Shown: piece by piece, positions 26,621 to 34,407 of the stretch | Position numbering within the stretch: position 1 is the first letter of the stretch | How the letters are laid out: each line of letters opens with the position of its first letter | Assembly: GCA_023382265.1 (NCBI GenBank) | Contig: JAMCPX010000001.1 | Location: 1-64,000 of the forward strand | Source: Deltaproteobacteria bacterium | GTDB lineage: Bacteria; JAMCPX01 | Direction: 5' to 3' | Length of the DNA stretch: 64,000 bases | The notes under the pieces: generated by a model | The model's database searches: none | What the model was told of the DNA's origin: nothing | Seen by the model: the letters and a program-made list of their open reading frames with translations, nothing else | Program-made: the position numbers and the translations under genes

Positions 26621-27808
26621 TCACTCTAACATACTGACTGCTTGTTCTATACGTTCAAGCCCTTTTTTAATAGTATCAAGGGATGTGGCATATGATAGCC
26701 TTATATTTTCTTCTGCTCCGAATGGTGCACCTGGAACAACGGCAACCTTTACCTGATTAAGCAAAAAATCAGCAAAATCAAAAGAATCTTTTATAATCGT
26801 GCCTTTAAATTTCTTACCATACAAGGCACTTATATTAGGGAACGCATAAAATGCGCCCTTCGGTGTAATACATTTTATACCTTTTATCTTGTTTAATCCG
26901 TCCACGAGATATTTTCTTCTTTTATCGAATTCGTTAACCATCTTGCCAACAGAATCTTGCGGGCCTCTCAATGCCTCTGCACTTGCTTTCATTGCAATAG
27001 ATGTTGGGTTGGATGTGCTCTGGCTCTGAATATTCTTCATTGCCTTGATGATTTCTTTTGGACCAGCGGTAAAACCAATCCGCCATCCTGTCATAGCATA
27101 AGTCTTGGATACACCGTGAACGAGTAGAGTCCTTGATTTCATGTCTTTTGCCTGAGCAATTGTAGAAAATTTCTCTCCGTCATAGATAAGCTTTTCATAT
27201 ATATCATCCGTAACGACAAAAATATTATGTTTTTTTACCACCTCTGCGATTGCTTCAAGATCCTTCTTTGGATAAACAGCACCCGATGGATTACCGGGGC
27301 TGTTTATTAATAGAATTTTTGTCTTTTTTGTTATCGCTTTTTCTACCGCCTCCGGTTTTAATGCAAAATTTTCTTCTTCTTTTGTTTTCACAAATACAGG
27401 GATGCCGCCAGCAACACCGAACATTTCAGGGTAAGAAACCCAGTATGGCGTAGGGATTATAACCTCATCCCCGGTATTGATCATAGCAAGTGCTATATTG
27501 AACAATGCGTGCTTTGCACCAACAGATACTATGATCTCATCTCTTGTGTATTCAAGTCCATTGTCACGCTTAAATTTTTCTATAACAGCATCCTTTAGCT
27601 CCGGGATACCATCAACAGGCATATACTTCGTGAACCCCTTTTTGATTGCATCTATAGCTGCTTCTTTTATATTCTCAGGGGTATCAAAATCAGGCTCACC
27701 TGCCCCAAAACCAACAACATCGATGCCCTGTGATTTTAACTCTTTTGCCTTTGTATCAATAGCTAATGTAGCCGACGGCTTTATTGCTTTAGCCCTTTCA
27801 GATAACAT
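26621..27808 (-). CDS. Aspartate aminotransferase, class I (subfamily Ib)
   Basis: 395 residues. The PLP-binding lysine is Lys235 in HGVSKTYAMTGWRIGF, and NSPGNPSGAVYP is the family's substrate/PLP loop. It interconverts aspartate/oxaloacetate and glutamate/2-oxoglutarate. Type Ib enzymes can also act on aromatic amino acids or prephenate. An AGGAGG site precedes the ATG. It follows coaD with a 25-base gap. Confidence 0.92.
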   Translation of the reverse strand: MLSERAKAIKPSATLAIDTKAKELKSQGIDVVGFGAGEPDFDTPENIKEAAIDAIKKGFTKYMPVDGIPELKDAVIEKFKRDNGLEYTRDEIIVSVGAKHALFNIALAMINTGDEVIIPTPYWVSYPEMFGVAGGIPVFVKTKEEENFALKPEAVEKAITKKTKILLINSPGNPSGAVYPKKDLEAIAEVVKKHNIFVVTDDIYEKLIYDGEKFSTIAQAKDMKSRTLLVHGVSKTYAMTGWRIGFTAGPKEIIKAMKNIQSQSTSNPTSIAMKASAEALRGPQDSVGKMVNEFDKRRKYLVDGLNKIKGIKCITPKGAFYAFPNISALYGKKFKGTIIKDSFDFADFLLNQVKVAVVPGAPFGAEENIRLSYATSLDTIKKGLERIEQAVSMLE

Positions 27809-27833
27809 ATATCCTCCTTTATTTGTATAATTT

Positions 27834-28346
27834 TTATTCCCATGAAACTATATCCGATTTCCGCTCTTTCATTTTTTTATTAAATTCTTGAACAACAACA
27901 TCCGGGGCAAGTCCCTTTACCGATCCTCCGAGTGATAGAATTTCCTTTATGATCGTTGAGCTTATAAAAGAATACTTATCCTCCGTCATCATAAAAACTG
28001 TTTCTATATTTCCACTCAAATTCTTATTGGCGAGAGCCATTTGAAGCTCATATTCAAAATCGGTGACAGATCTTAATCCTTTCAATATAACTTCTGCTTT
28101 TTTTGCCTTGACATAATTAATGAGCAGGCCATTAAACGGCTCGGTTGTTACACGCTTTTCTTTTTTAAAGAGCTTTTTGATTATATCTATACGCTCCTCT
28201 GATGAAAAGAAAGGTTTTTTCCCGGATGAATTACCTGCAACTGCAATAATAATATTATCAAATATCTCCAATCCGCGTTCAACAATATTTATGTGTCCAA
28301 AGGTGATCGGGTCAAAAGAACCCGGGTATACTGCTATTTTAGCCAT
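27834..28346 (-). CDS. coaD: Phosphopantetheine adenylyltransferase
   Basis: 170 residues. The nucleotidyltransferase motif YPGSFDPITFGHINI at the N-terminus and the block VILKGLRSVTDFEYE are diagnostic of CoaD. The C-terminal ATP motif reads YSFISSTIIKE. It converts 4'-phosphopantetheine to dephospho-CoA. Its ATG overlaps the end of rsmD by eight bases; the rsmD-coaD pair is widespread in bacteria. Confidence 0.95.
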   Translation of the reverse strand: MAKIAVYPGSFDPITFGHINIVERGLEIFDNIIIAVAGNSSGKKPFFSSEERIDIIKKLFKKEKRVTTEPFNGLLINYVKAKKAEVILKGLRSVTDFEYELQMALANKNLSGNIETVFMMTEDKYSFISSTIIKEILSLGGSVKGLAPDVVVQEFNKKMKERKSDIVSWE

Positions 28347-28902
28347 TCCTATTGCCTCTCATCATTGTTATACGGCTATCTCCATACTTATAGGTTTTTA
28401 TTGTATGACTTCCGACGGTATCCTTTATAGATTCTTCGTTATACCCGGCGTGCTCAATACCGATTATATAGCTTTTATTCATAATGTTACTGTTCAGCAA
28501 CTTCATTAAAATATTTCCATACACATCTTTCTCGGCATAAGGTGGATCAATATAAACTATATCAACATTGATGCCTTTATTCTTAATATGATCAATGGCA
28601 TCAAAAGCATCCTTTTTCATAACTGTATATAAATTGTTGTCTGCCATTGCAAGGTTTTTAGACAATAATGTTACTGCCCTTTCTGCTTTTTCCACAAACC
28701 ATACAAAACCCGCACCTCTACTTAATGCTTCTATACCCATTGCACCCGTTCCTGCAAACAGATCAAGAAATATTGCATCTTCTATACTATGTCCTATGAT
28801 ATCAAAAAAAGCCTCTCTTACCTTTGAAGACGTGGGCCTTATAGAATCATCCTTTAAAGTCTTTATTCCCCTGCTCTTATATTGTCCGGCTATTATTTTC
28901 GT
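28339..28902 (-). CDS. rsmD: 16S rRNA (guanine966-N2)-methyltransferase, apparent ACG start
   Basis: With the start set at 28902 the protein has 187 residues, the normal RsmD length. It begins KIIAGQYKSRGIKTL, then has RPTSSKVREAFFDIIG and the SAM motif FLDLFAGTGAMGIEALSRGA. The catalytic motif reads IVYIDPPYAEKDVY. No ATG, GTG or TTG lies in frame between the upstream stop and these family residues. The codon exactly where family members start (M-R/K-I-I-A-G) is ACG, with a GGAAGAGG stretch a few bases upstream. The first in-frame ATG (28740) would delete the conserved N-terminus and most of the SAM motif. Either ACG initiates or a sequencing or true mutation changed ATG to ACG. Confidence 0.85.
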   Translation of the reverse strand, partial: TKIIAGQYKSRGIKTLKDDSIRPTSSKVREAFFDIIGHSIEDAIFLDLFAGTGAMGIEALSRGAGFVWFVEKAERAVTLLSKNLAMADNNLYTVMKKDAFDAIDHIKNKGINVDIVYIDPPYAEKDVYGNILMKLLNSNIMNKSYIIGIEHAGYNEESIKDTVGSHTIKTYKYGDSRITMMRGNRNG

Positions 28903-29975
28903 GGTAAAGCCTCTTCCATTTCAAGTTTATCCTCCTCATTTGAGCGGCGGCGATCAGAATTCCGGACGATGTCTATAGTCTCTGCAATAACATCAAGAGA
29001 TGGATCCGATTTATACGATATGGACAGCCTTTTTATCCGTTCCAGCAATTGCGGGATATATTTCATAAACCTATCGTTTCCTTTTACAATTTTTATATAT
29101 CTGAATCTACCCGCAGCCTTCAACATTCGCTGGATGCTTATGAGTGTGAAAATATCTTTAAAGCCGCTATGCGCATAAGCATTTTTGTAAACATAGTAAT
29201 CAACCATCTCATCTACAGCATCATCAGTAAGCTCAACATACGCATCTCTCAATAATGATGCTAGGTCATAGTGCGGCGGACCTATCAATGCGTCCTGGAA
29301 ATCTATCGTGTAAATTTTCTTATGAAAATACATGAGGTTCCTTGAATGATAATCTCTGTGAACAAATGTGTTTGAGTATCTTTCAAAAAGCACTGAAAGC
29401 CCGTGAAAAAGTCTCTTTAACTTAGCCATGATATTTGGAGGCAGCTCTACGCCTGCCTTTTCAATCTCATATTCTATAAAATGATTAAACTCAAACTCGT
29501 AAAGATTGCTATTAAATCTGTTAGATCTTGCATAGCAGCCATCCGGGACATTGCTTTCTTTTACCTGGAACTTCCGCATCATATCTATTGCATTTTTGTA
29601 CAATTCGGCGGATGAGCCATCTTTATTGACGATATCACCAAGCATGGTATTCCCGAGGTCCTGAAGGATCAGCATACTATTTGATTTGTTCGTATAATAA
29701 ATGGAGGGCACATTTACATGCCATTGCAAAAGATACTTATGAATATTTATGAAAGGTAGTTCTGCAAAACCTTTTGAATGCTGTGCGATCTCCTCGGATA
29801 CGATAGCTTTATCGGTCACTGCATTAACCATCACTATGTAGCTCTTATTTTTATCCGTACTGCATCTATAATAGCTTCTGTTAGATGCATCACCTAAAAG
29901 TTTATTTATGGACACAACAGAACCGATTTTAGACTCTTTGAATAAAAGCTCTATGTCTTTAATTATACCATCCAT
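28893..29975 (-). CDS. Aminoglycoside phosphotransferase-fold sugar kinase (AmgK-like)
   Basis: 360 residues. The catalytic loop HRDYHSRNLM and the metal-binding IDFQDALIGPPHYDLASLL are those of the choline/aminoglycoside kinase fold. The combination QDALIGPxxYDLASLLRD is typical of AmgK-like kinases, which phosphorylate N-acetylmuramate or related sugars for cell-wall recycling. The MurU nucleotidyltransferase that usually pairs with AmgK is not visible next to it. The gene overlaps rsmD by ten bases. It is probably the first gene of the set. Confidence 0.82.
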   Translation of the reverse strand: MDGIIKDIELLFKESKIGSVVSINKLLGDASNRSYYRCSTDKNKSYIVMVNAVTDKAIVSEEIAQHSKGFAELPFINIHKYLLQWHVNVPSIYYTNKSNSMLILQDLGNTMLGDIVNKDGSSAELYKNAIDMMRKFQVKESNVPDGCYARSNRFNSNLYEFEFNHFIEYEIEKAGVELPPNIMAKLKRLFHGLSVLFERYSNTFVHRDYHSRNLMYFHKKIYTIDFQDALIGPPHYDLASLLRDAYVELTDDAVDEMVDYYVYKNAYAHSGFKDIFTLISIQRMLKAAGRFRYIKIVKGNDRFMKYIPQLLERIKRLSISYKSDPSLDVIAETIDIVRNSDRRRSNEEDKLEMEEALPRK

Positions 29976-30254
29976 AGCATTGTCTATTTAATAATGTGTT
30001 ACCAAAAAAATTGCAATAGGAAAACCTGCTTGCTTAACGCCGAGACGGACACCGGATTCCGCGTACCCGGTGCACGGTAGACTCCATCAATCTTGTTCCT
30101 GCCCTGATCTGAAATACGGGCAATTAAACGGATAGGTGCAGTCCATCATAATACAAATAGAACTGTTACACGATTGGCTTTAATTTATGACTACCTTGTG
30201 ATACTATTTAAAAAATTACATCAATGAGGGTTGGTTGTAGCTTAAAGGAAAAAT
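29976..30254. other. Intergenic region before the restriction-modification island
   Basis: 279 bases between divergent genes. The outer parts are AT-rich. A patch at about 30033-30140 is clearly richer in G+C and has no conserved frame that I can name; it may be a remnant of an inserted or decayed sequence. A TTAAAGGAAA ribosome site precedes the mod ATG. Confidence 0.5.
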
Positions 30255-32288
30255 ATGGCGGATAATAAAAAATATGTGGAACTGCTCTGGGCGGAGAAAT
30301 ATGATAAATATGAGAAAGGCGAAAAGACGCCTATAGAAAAGCCGAATCTGCCGTTTCAGGTCGTAGAAACAATCAATGAACCAAGGGCAAAGGATATGTC
30401 CGGCGGGCTTTTTAGTAAAAATGATTACCCTCAAAATTATCCTAAAGACTGGAAGAACCTTCTCATCTGGGGAGATAATAAACTTGTGATGTCATCGCTC
30501 ATAAAGCAAGGCTGGGCAGGGAAGGTAAACCTCATTTATATTGACCCACCGTTCTTTACTCGTTCGGATTTTACCGTAAAAACTAAGCTCGGCGATGAAG
30601 AGATAGAAAAAGAGCCGTCTATTATTGAAGAACGGGCTTATAGAGATACATGGAGTGATGGTATCGCCTCATACCTCAAATACATGTACGAGCGCCTGGT
30701 TTTGATGAGGGAACTGCTCTCCGAAAACGGCTCTATCTATGTGCACCTTGATTGGCATGTAGGACATTATGTCAAGGTTATGATGGACGAGATCTTTGGA
30801 CCAGATACGTTTATCAATGAAGTTATATGGCAAAAAGTTAGAGCATCTAAAGGGCAATCTAAAGGATTTGGAATAGTCCATGATTCAATTTTTTTGTATA
30901 GTCGGAACTATGGCTTTGTTTTTAATAACCTTCGAATTCCACATGCGAAAGAGCGATTAGAACAACATTATACTTATGTTGATGAAAACTCTGGAAGGCG
31001 ATATCAATTGTGTGATTTTACGCAAAAAGGACCAGGGCCAGCCCGTAAATTCGGAAATAAAACACTTGAGCCCCCGGTAGGTAAACATTGGATATGGTCA
31101 CAGGAGAAGATAGAGACAGCAATGGAAGAAAATTTAATTGTTTTTACTTCAAGGGGTACACCACGATTGAAACGATATCTTGATGAAGTACAGGGCAATC
31201 CACTTGAAGATGTATGGACAGATATAGCACCTATAAATTCACAAGCAATAGAACGGTTAGATTTTGACACACAAAAGCCCGAAACCTTATTGCAACGTAT
31301 TGTCCTTGCTTCCTCTAACCCAGGCGATATTGTTGCTGATTTTTTCTGCGGCTCAGGTACAACACTAGCAACGGCTGAGAAGCTTGGCAGGCGCTGGATT
31401 GGTTCAGACCTTTCCAAGTTCGCCATACAGGTAACGAGGAAAAGACTTTTGGATATCCATAATTCAAAAGAATTACAAGAAGAGTCGGAAGGAAAATACG
31501 GCAAACCATCCCGCCCATTTGAGCTCTGGAATATAGGCAATTATGAAACTGTTTATTGGCAAGAGAAGCAGGATGAATACCTTACCTTTATGCTCAAGCT
31601 CTATCAAGCAGAGCCTTCAACTGGATTCAGATACCTTCATGGAAAAAAAGGAAACAGGGCAATTCATGTCGGGCCTTTGAATGCTCCTGTTACTATGGAA
31701 GAGCTTGAGAAGGTCGTAATCGAATGCAGGTCTAATAATTTCAATAAAGCAGATGTGCTCGGCTGGGAATGGGCTTATGATGTAAATGAACTTGCAAAAA
31801 ATCTGGCAAAGAAGAATGGAGTTGATTTAACGCTTGTCCAAATACCTTCTGTGAATGAGATAAAATCAGCCCTTGTGGGTTTTGACTTGCAATTATTGAA
31901 AGTGCCGGATGAAGTGGTTGAGAAAGCGCTTTTAAAGCATGTGAAATTTGCAGAGGTAGCGTATCTCGAGATAGAAACCAAGATAAAAGCAAGCAATGTA
32001 ACGCTTATGATTACGGACTTTCAGTTGCCTCCGACAGCGGAACTTGCAGAGATTGCAAGTAAGATAAAGGATTCCAGAGGACTGATAGACTACTGGGCGG
32101 TTGACTGGGATTACAAAGGCGACACCTTCCATAACCAGTGGCAGAGCTTCAGGGTCAAAAAGAACCCAAAGGTAGACTATCAAGCAGAGCACAAGTACGA
32201 TTCAAACGGAGAGTACCAGATCATGGTCAAGGTCGTAGACGTATTCGGTAACGACACGAATAAAGTGATGAAGGTAAAGATAAAATGA
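30255..32288 (+). CDS. Type III restriction-modification DNA methyltransferase (Mod)
   Basis: 677 residues. The catalytic DPPF motif (residues 97-100) precedes the SAM-binding FCGSGTT (364-370), which is the order of beta-class amino-methyltransferases such as type III Mod. The target-recognition region lies between them (~185-330). Residues ~420-677 are a long C-terminal extension rich in strands, as in other Mod-like proteins. It methylates adenine or cytosine amino groups at an asymmetric site and pairs with the Res protein at 34394-36946. Unusually, five genes lie between the two. Its stop overlaps the MNT gene by four bases. Confidence 0.92.
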   Translation: MADNKKYVELLWAEKYDKYEKGEKTPIEKPNLPFQVVETINEPRAKDMSGGLFSKNDYPQNYPKDWKNLLIWGDNKLVMSSLIKQGWAGKVNLIYIDPPFFTRSDFTVKTKLGDEEIEKEPSIIEERAYRDTWSDGIASYLKYMYERLVLMRELLSENGSIYVHLDWHVGHYVKVMMDEIFGPDTFINEVIWQKVRASKGQSKGFGIVHDSIFLYSRNYGFVFNNLRIPHAKERLEQHYTYVDENSGRRYQLCDFTQKGPGPARKFGNKTLEPPVGKHWIWSQEKIETAMEENLIVFTSRGTPRLKRYLDEVQGNPLEDVWTDIAPINSQAIERLDFDTQKPETLLQRIVLASSNPGDIVADFFCGSGTTLATAEKLGRRWIGSDLSKFAIQVTRKRLLDIHNSKELQEESEGKYGKPSRPFELWNIGNYETVYWQEKQDEYLTFMLKLYQAEPSTGFRYLHGKKGNRAIHVGPLNAPVTMEELEKVVIECRSNNFNKADVLGWEWAYDVNELAKNLAKKNGVDLTLVQIPSVNEIKSALVGFDLQLLKVPDEVVEKALLKHVKFAEVAYLEIETKIKASNVTLMITDFQLPPTAELAEIASKIKDSRGLIDYWAVDWDYKGDTFHNQWQSFRVKKNPKVDYQAEHKYDSNGEYQIMVKVVDVFGNDTNKVMKVKIK

Positions 32289-32617
32289 GAAAAAAACTTC
32301 CGCAAGATATAAAAATAATTCTCCATGAGGTACAAAAGATACTTAAAAAAGTCTATGGTGAGAACCTAAAAAAAATTATCCTCTATGGCTCTTACGCTCG
32401 TGGTGATTTTACCAATGGCTCTGATATAGACCTTATGATCCTTTTAAAGGACATGAAAGATCCCATGAATGAACGAGAAAAATATTTTAATGAGATATGG
32501 GAACTGGACCTAAAATACGATACCTTGATATCCATAATTCCGCTCAAGGAAGAGGAATACAAAACCAGAAAATTGCCCGTAATCCTCAATGCAAAACATG
32601 AGGGGGTTGTTTTATGA
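32285..32617 (+). CDS. MNT-type minimal nucleotidyltransferase (antitoxin-like)
   Basis: 110 residues. The nucleotidyltransferase motif GSX10DXD is exact: Gly35-Ser36, Asp47 and Asp49 in YGSYARGDFTNGSDIDL. In HEPN/MNT (type VII) toxin-antitoxin pairs the MNT protein silences the HEPN RNase by adding AMP to a tyrosine. Start and stop both overlap neighbours by four bases (ATGA), coupling it to mod before it and HEPN after it. Confidence 0.88.
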   Translation: MRKKLPQDIKIILHEVQKILKKVYGENLKKIILYGSYARGDFTNGSDIDLMILLKDMKDPMNEREKYFNEIWELDLKYDTLISIIPLKEEEYKTRKLPVILNAKHEGVVL

Positions 32618-33009
32618 GAGTTGAGGAAATTTCAGACCTGATCAAAAAAGCTGAAGAAAGTCTTGATGCTGCAAATCATTTATTAAAGGCTGGACATCCC
32701 GACTTTGCTTCCAGCCGTTCTTATTATGCTATGTTTTATACAGCAGAGGCAATCCTATTGACAAAAGACCTCTCGTTTTCCAAGCATAAGGCCGTTATAT
32801 CAGCTTTTGGCAAAGAATTCGTTAAAACTGGGCTAATCTCTTCCACTCTTCATAGAAGTATTTCTGATGCCTTTGATATACGACAAACAGGAGACTATGG
32901 CCCAATAGGCTCAGTTAGCGAAGAAAAAGCTGCCACACTAATCAAACAAACTGAGGAGTTTATTGATACAGTAAAAAAGTATTTAAGAATAAAAGGATAC
33001 GAGCTTTGA
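32614..33009 (+). CDS. HEPN-domain protein (toxin-like), paired with MNT
   Basis: 131 residues, mostly helical. It has the UPF0332-type HEPN pattern: SRSYYAMFY with Arg35-x-Tyr37-Tyr38, and Arg90...Asp94-Tyr95 later in the chain. HEPN proteins are often RNases held in check by an MNT partner, here the adjoining gene. A 97-base gap follows, with a weak promoter-like TTGAGG/AAAATA pair, so the next genes may have their own transcript. Confidence 0.85.
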   Translation: MRVEEISDLIKKAEESLDAANHLLKAGHPDFASSRSYYAMFYTAEAILLTKDLSFSKHKAVISAFGKEFVKTGLISSTLHRSISDAFDIRQTGDYGPIGSVSEEKAATLIKQTEEFIDTVKKYLRIKGYEL

Positions 33010-33106
33010 AATAGGGCAGAGGGCGAAAAAATTAAAAGCAGAGATGGATAAACATAATTGAGGTTCTTAAAAACTGAATTAAAATAAAAGAGGTTAGAAT
33101 TATCTA

Positions 33107-33577
33107 ATGATTGCCAAGATATTTATAAGTCATAGTGTTGCGCCACAGGAATTGGCGTTTGTAAATGGTGTTGCTGACGCTGCTGCACAGAGACAGGCAG
33201 TGCCGCTGATACCTGATCGCGCATGGAACCCGTCGGCCGAAGTCCTGCCAAACCGGATCACCGGACAGATTAAAGATGCCGATTATGTTGTTGCAATAGC
33301 AAGCAGTTATGGGCAGCATTTGGCATGGCTGAATCAAGAAATTGCCTATGCTAAACAGGTTTTAAAGCCTTTGTTAATCGTTGCCGATGCTGAAATTGCA
33401 ATTGCTCAAGGTTTTGATCTGATCAGGATAGATCGTGCAAATCCAATTGCTACACTTGCACTGGTCAGCAATAAAATTCAGATGCTGGTAAACGACAAAC
33501 AGGCACAGTCCTTGCTAAAAGGGCTTGTAATCGGAGGGTTAGTTCTTTTATTCTTAAAAGGTTTAAAAGGGCAATAA
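33107..33577 (+). CDS. TIR-domain protein with C-terminal membrane segment
   Basis: 156 residues. Residues 1-~120 are a TIR-like domain: it opens with KIFISHS (box 1), has DADYVVAIASSYG, and places a candidate catalytic Glu78 in HLAWLNQEIAYA, matching the SxWxxxE-type position of NADase TIRs. Residues ~135-152 (LLKGLVIGGLVLLFLKGLKG) are a short hydrophobic helix ending in lysines, probably a membrane anchor. No sensor domain is fused. Bacterial TIR proteins commonly deplete NAD or make signal nucleotides in phage defence. Here it sits between mod and res of a type III system. The DNA is locally more GC-rich than the flanking genes. NADase activity is inference. Confidence 0.82.
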   Translation: MIAKIFISHSVAPQELAFVNGVADAAAQRQAVPLIPDRAWNPSAEVLPNRITGQIKDADYVVAIASSYGQHLAWLNQEIAYAKQVLKPLLIVADAEIAIAQGFDLIRIDRANPIATLALVSNKIQMLVNDKQAQSLLKGLVIGGLVLLFLKGLKGQ

Positions 33578-33580
33578 ATT

Positions 33581-34024
33581 ATGCAAACATTAGATATTAC
33601 GAAGATATATTCTGTCAAAGAGCAACAGGAACAATATACCCGCATCTTAAAGGAATCAGAATATGCAGATATTTTCTCAGAAATAGAAGCTTCAATTGAA
33701 TATGATGATTTTCAATTTGCCTACCTTTCTCAGCTTTATACAATCGAGGTACCTAATTCAGTGGTGTCTTTTATCCATGAACATCCTTATGTTTATGAAG
33801 TTCTTTTCAAAGCCCCTGACCACATCAAGCAAATCTTCGGTAATGTTGCTCTGAATCTCGAACTGTATCATGATCCAGAAGAAGACTACGCAGGTTTTTT
33901 TATTATTATAAACACCCAATTACCTCCTGAGGAATCTTTAAAGCTATTGGATCAATTAGATGATGAATGGTGGCTGACTATAGACGATAACATCAGCAAC
34001 ATTCTTGAAATAATGGTGAGATGA
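33581..34024 (+). CDS. Acidic protein of unknown function, coupled to second HEPN
   Basis: 147 residues, strongly acidic, with no motif I recognise. Visible features are an N-terminal charged helix (SVKEQQEQYTRILKESEYAD), alternating hydrophobic strands in the middle (GFFIIINTQLPPEE) and an acidic C-terminal part containing DDEWW. It lies three bases after the TIR gene and overlaps the following HEPN gene by four bases. By analogy with toxin-antitoxin layout it may be the antitoxin or sensor for that HEPN, or a partner of the TIR protein. This is inference from position only. Confidence 0.65.
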   Translation: MQTLDITKIYSVKEQQEQYTRILKESEYADIFSEIEASIEYDDFQFAYLSQLYTIEVPNSVVSFIHEHPYVYEVLFKAPDHIKQIFGNVALNLELYHDPEEDYAGFFIIINTQLPPEESLKLLDQLDDEWWLTIDDNISNILEIMVR

Positions 34025-34407
34025 ACATGAGTTTTAACTGGAAACTGTATGTAGATTTGGCTGACGAGCTTGCTTCTTATAAAACGAACAACCATTTGCA
34101 GGAAGCCTGTCTGCGCTCATCAATTAGCCGGGGATATTACGGAGTGTATTGTACGGCAAGAAATTTTCTCATCCGTCAAGGCAACTCAATCCCTAAAGCT
34201 GATTCGCATAAATATGTGCGTGAAGAATATCAGAAATCACAGGATTGGAGAAGAAAGAAGATAGCTAAGAATTTACACCGTTTATTAAATGAGCGAAAAG
34301 ATGCAGATTATGAAAATTCATCAAATATAGACGTGAAAAGAGTGCAGATAGCATTATCTATATGTAGACAGACTCTGGCAGTATTACATCAGATTGGTGC
34401 AAATTAA
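34021..34407 (+). CDS. Second HEPN-domain protein (UPF0332-like)
   Basis: 128 residues. It repeats the HEPN pattern of the first HEPN gene with the same spacing: SRGYYGVY with Arg37-x-Tyr39-Tyr40, and ERKDADY with Arg92...Asp96-Tyr97. Overall sequence is otherwise quite different. It is coupled to the acidic protein by a four-base overlap instead of to an MNT gene. Probable RNase or RNA-binding toxin-like role. Confidence 0.8.
   Translation: MNMSFNWKLYVDLADELASYKTNNHLQEACLRSSISRGYYGVYCTARNFLIRQGNSIPKADSHKYVREEYQKSQDWRRKKIAKNLHRLLNERKDADYENSSNIDVKRVQIALSICRQTLAVLHQIGAN

Noticed and set aside
28339-28740. Starting rsmD at the first in-frame ATG (28740)
   Set aside because: It would remove the conserved N-terminus and most of the SAM motif; the family residues continue upstream to the ACG at 28902.
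30033-30140. GC-richer patch before mod as an insertion or gene fragment
   Set aside because: No frame or terminal repeats could be recognised; noted only as a composition change.
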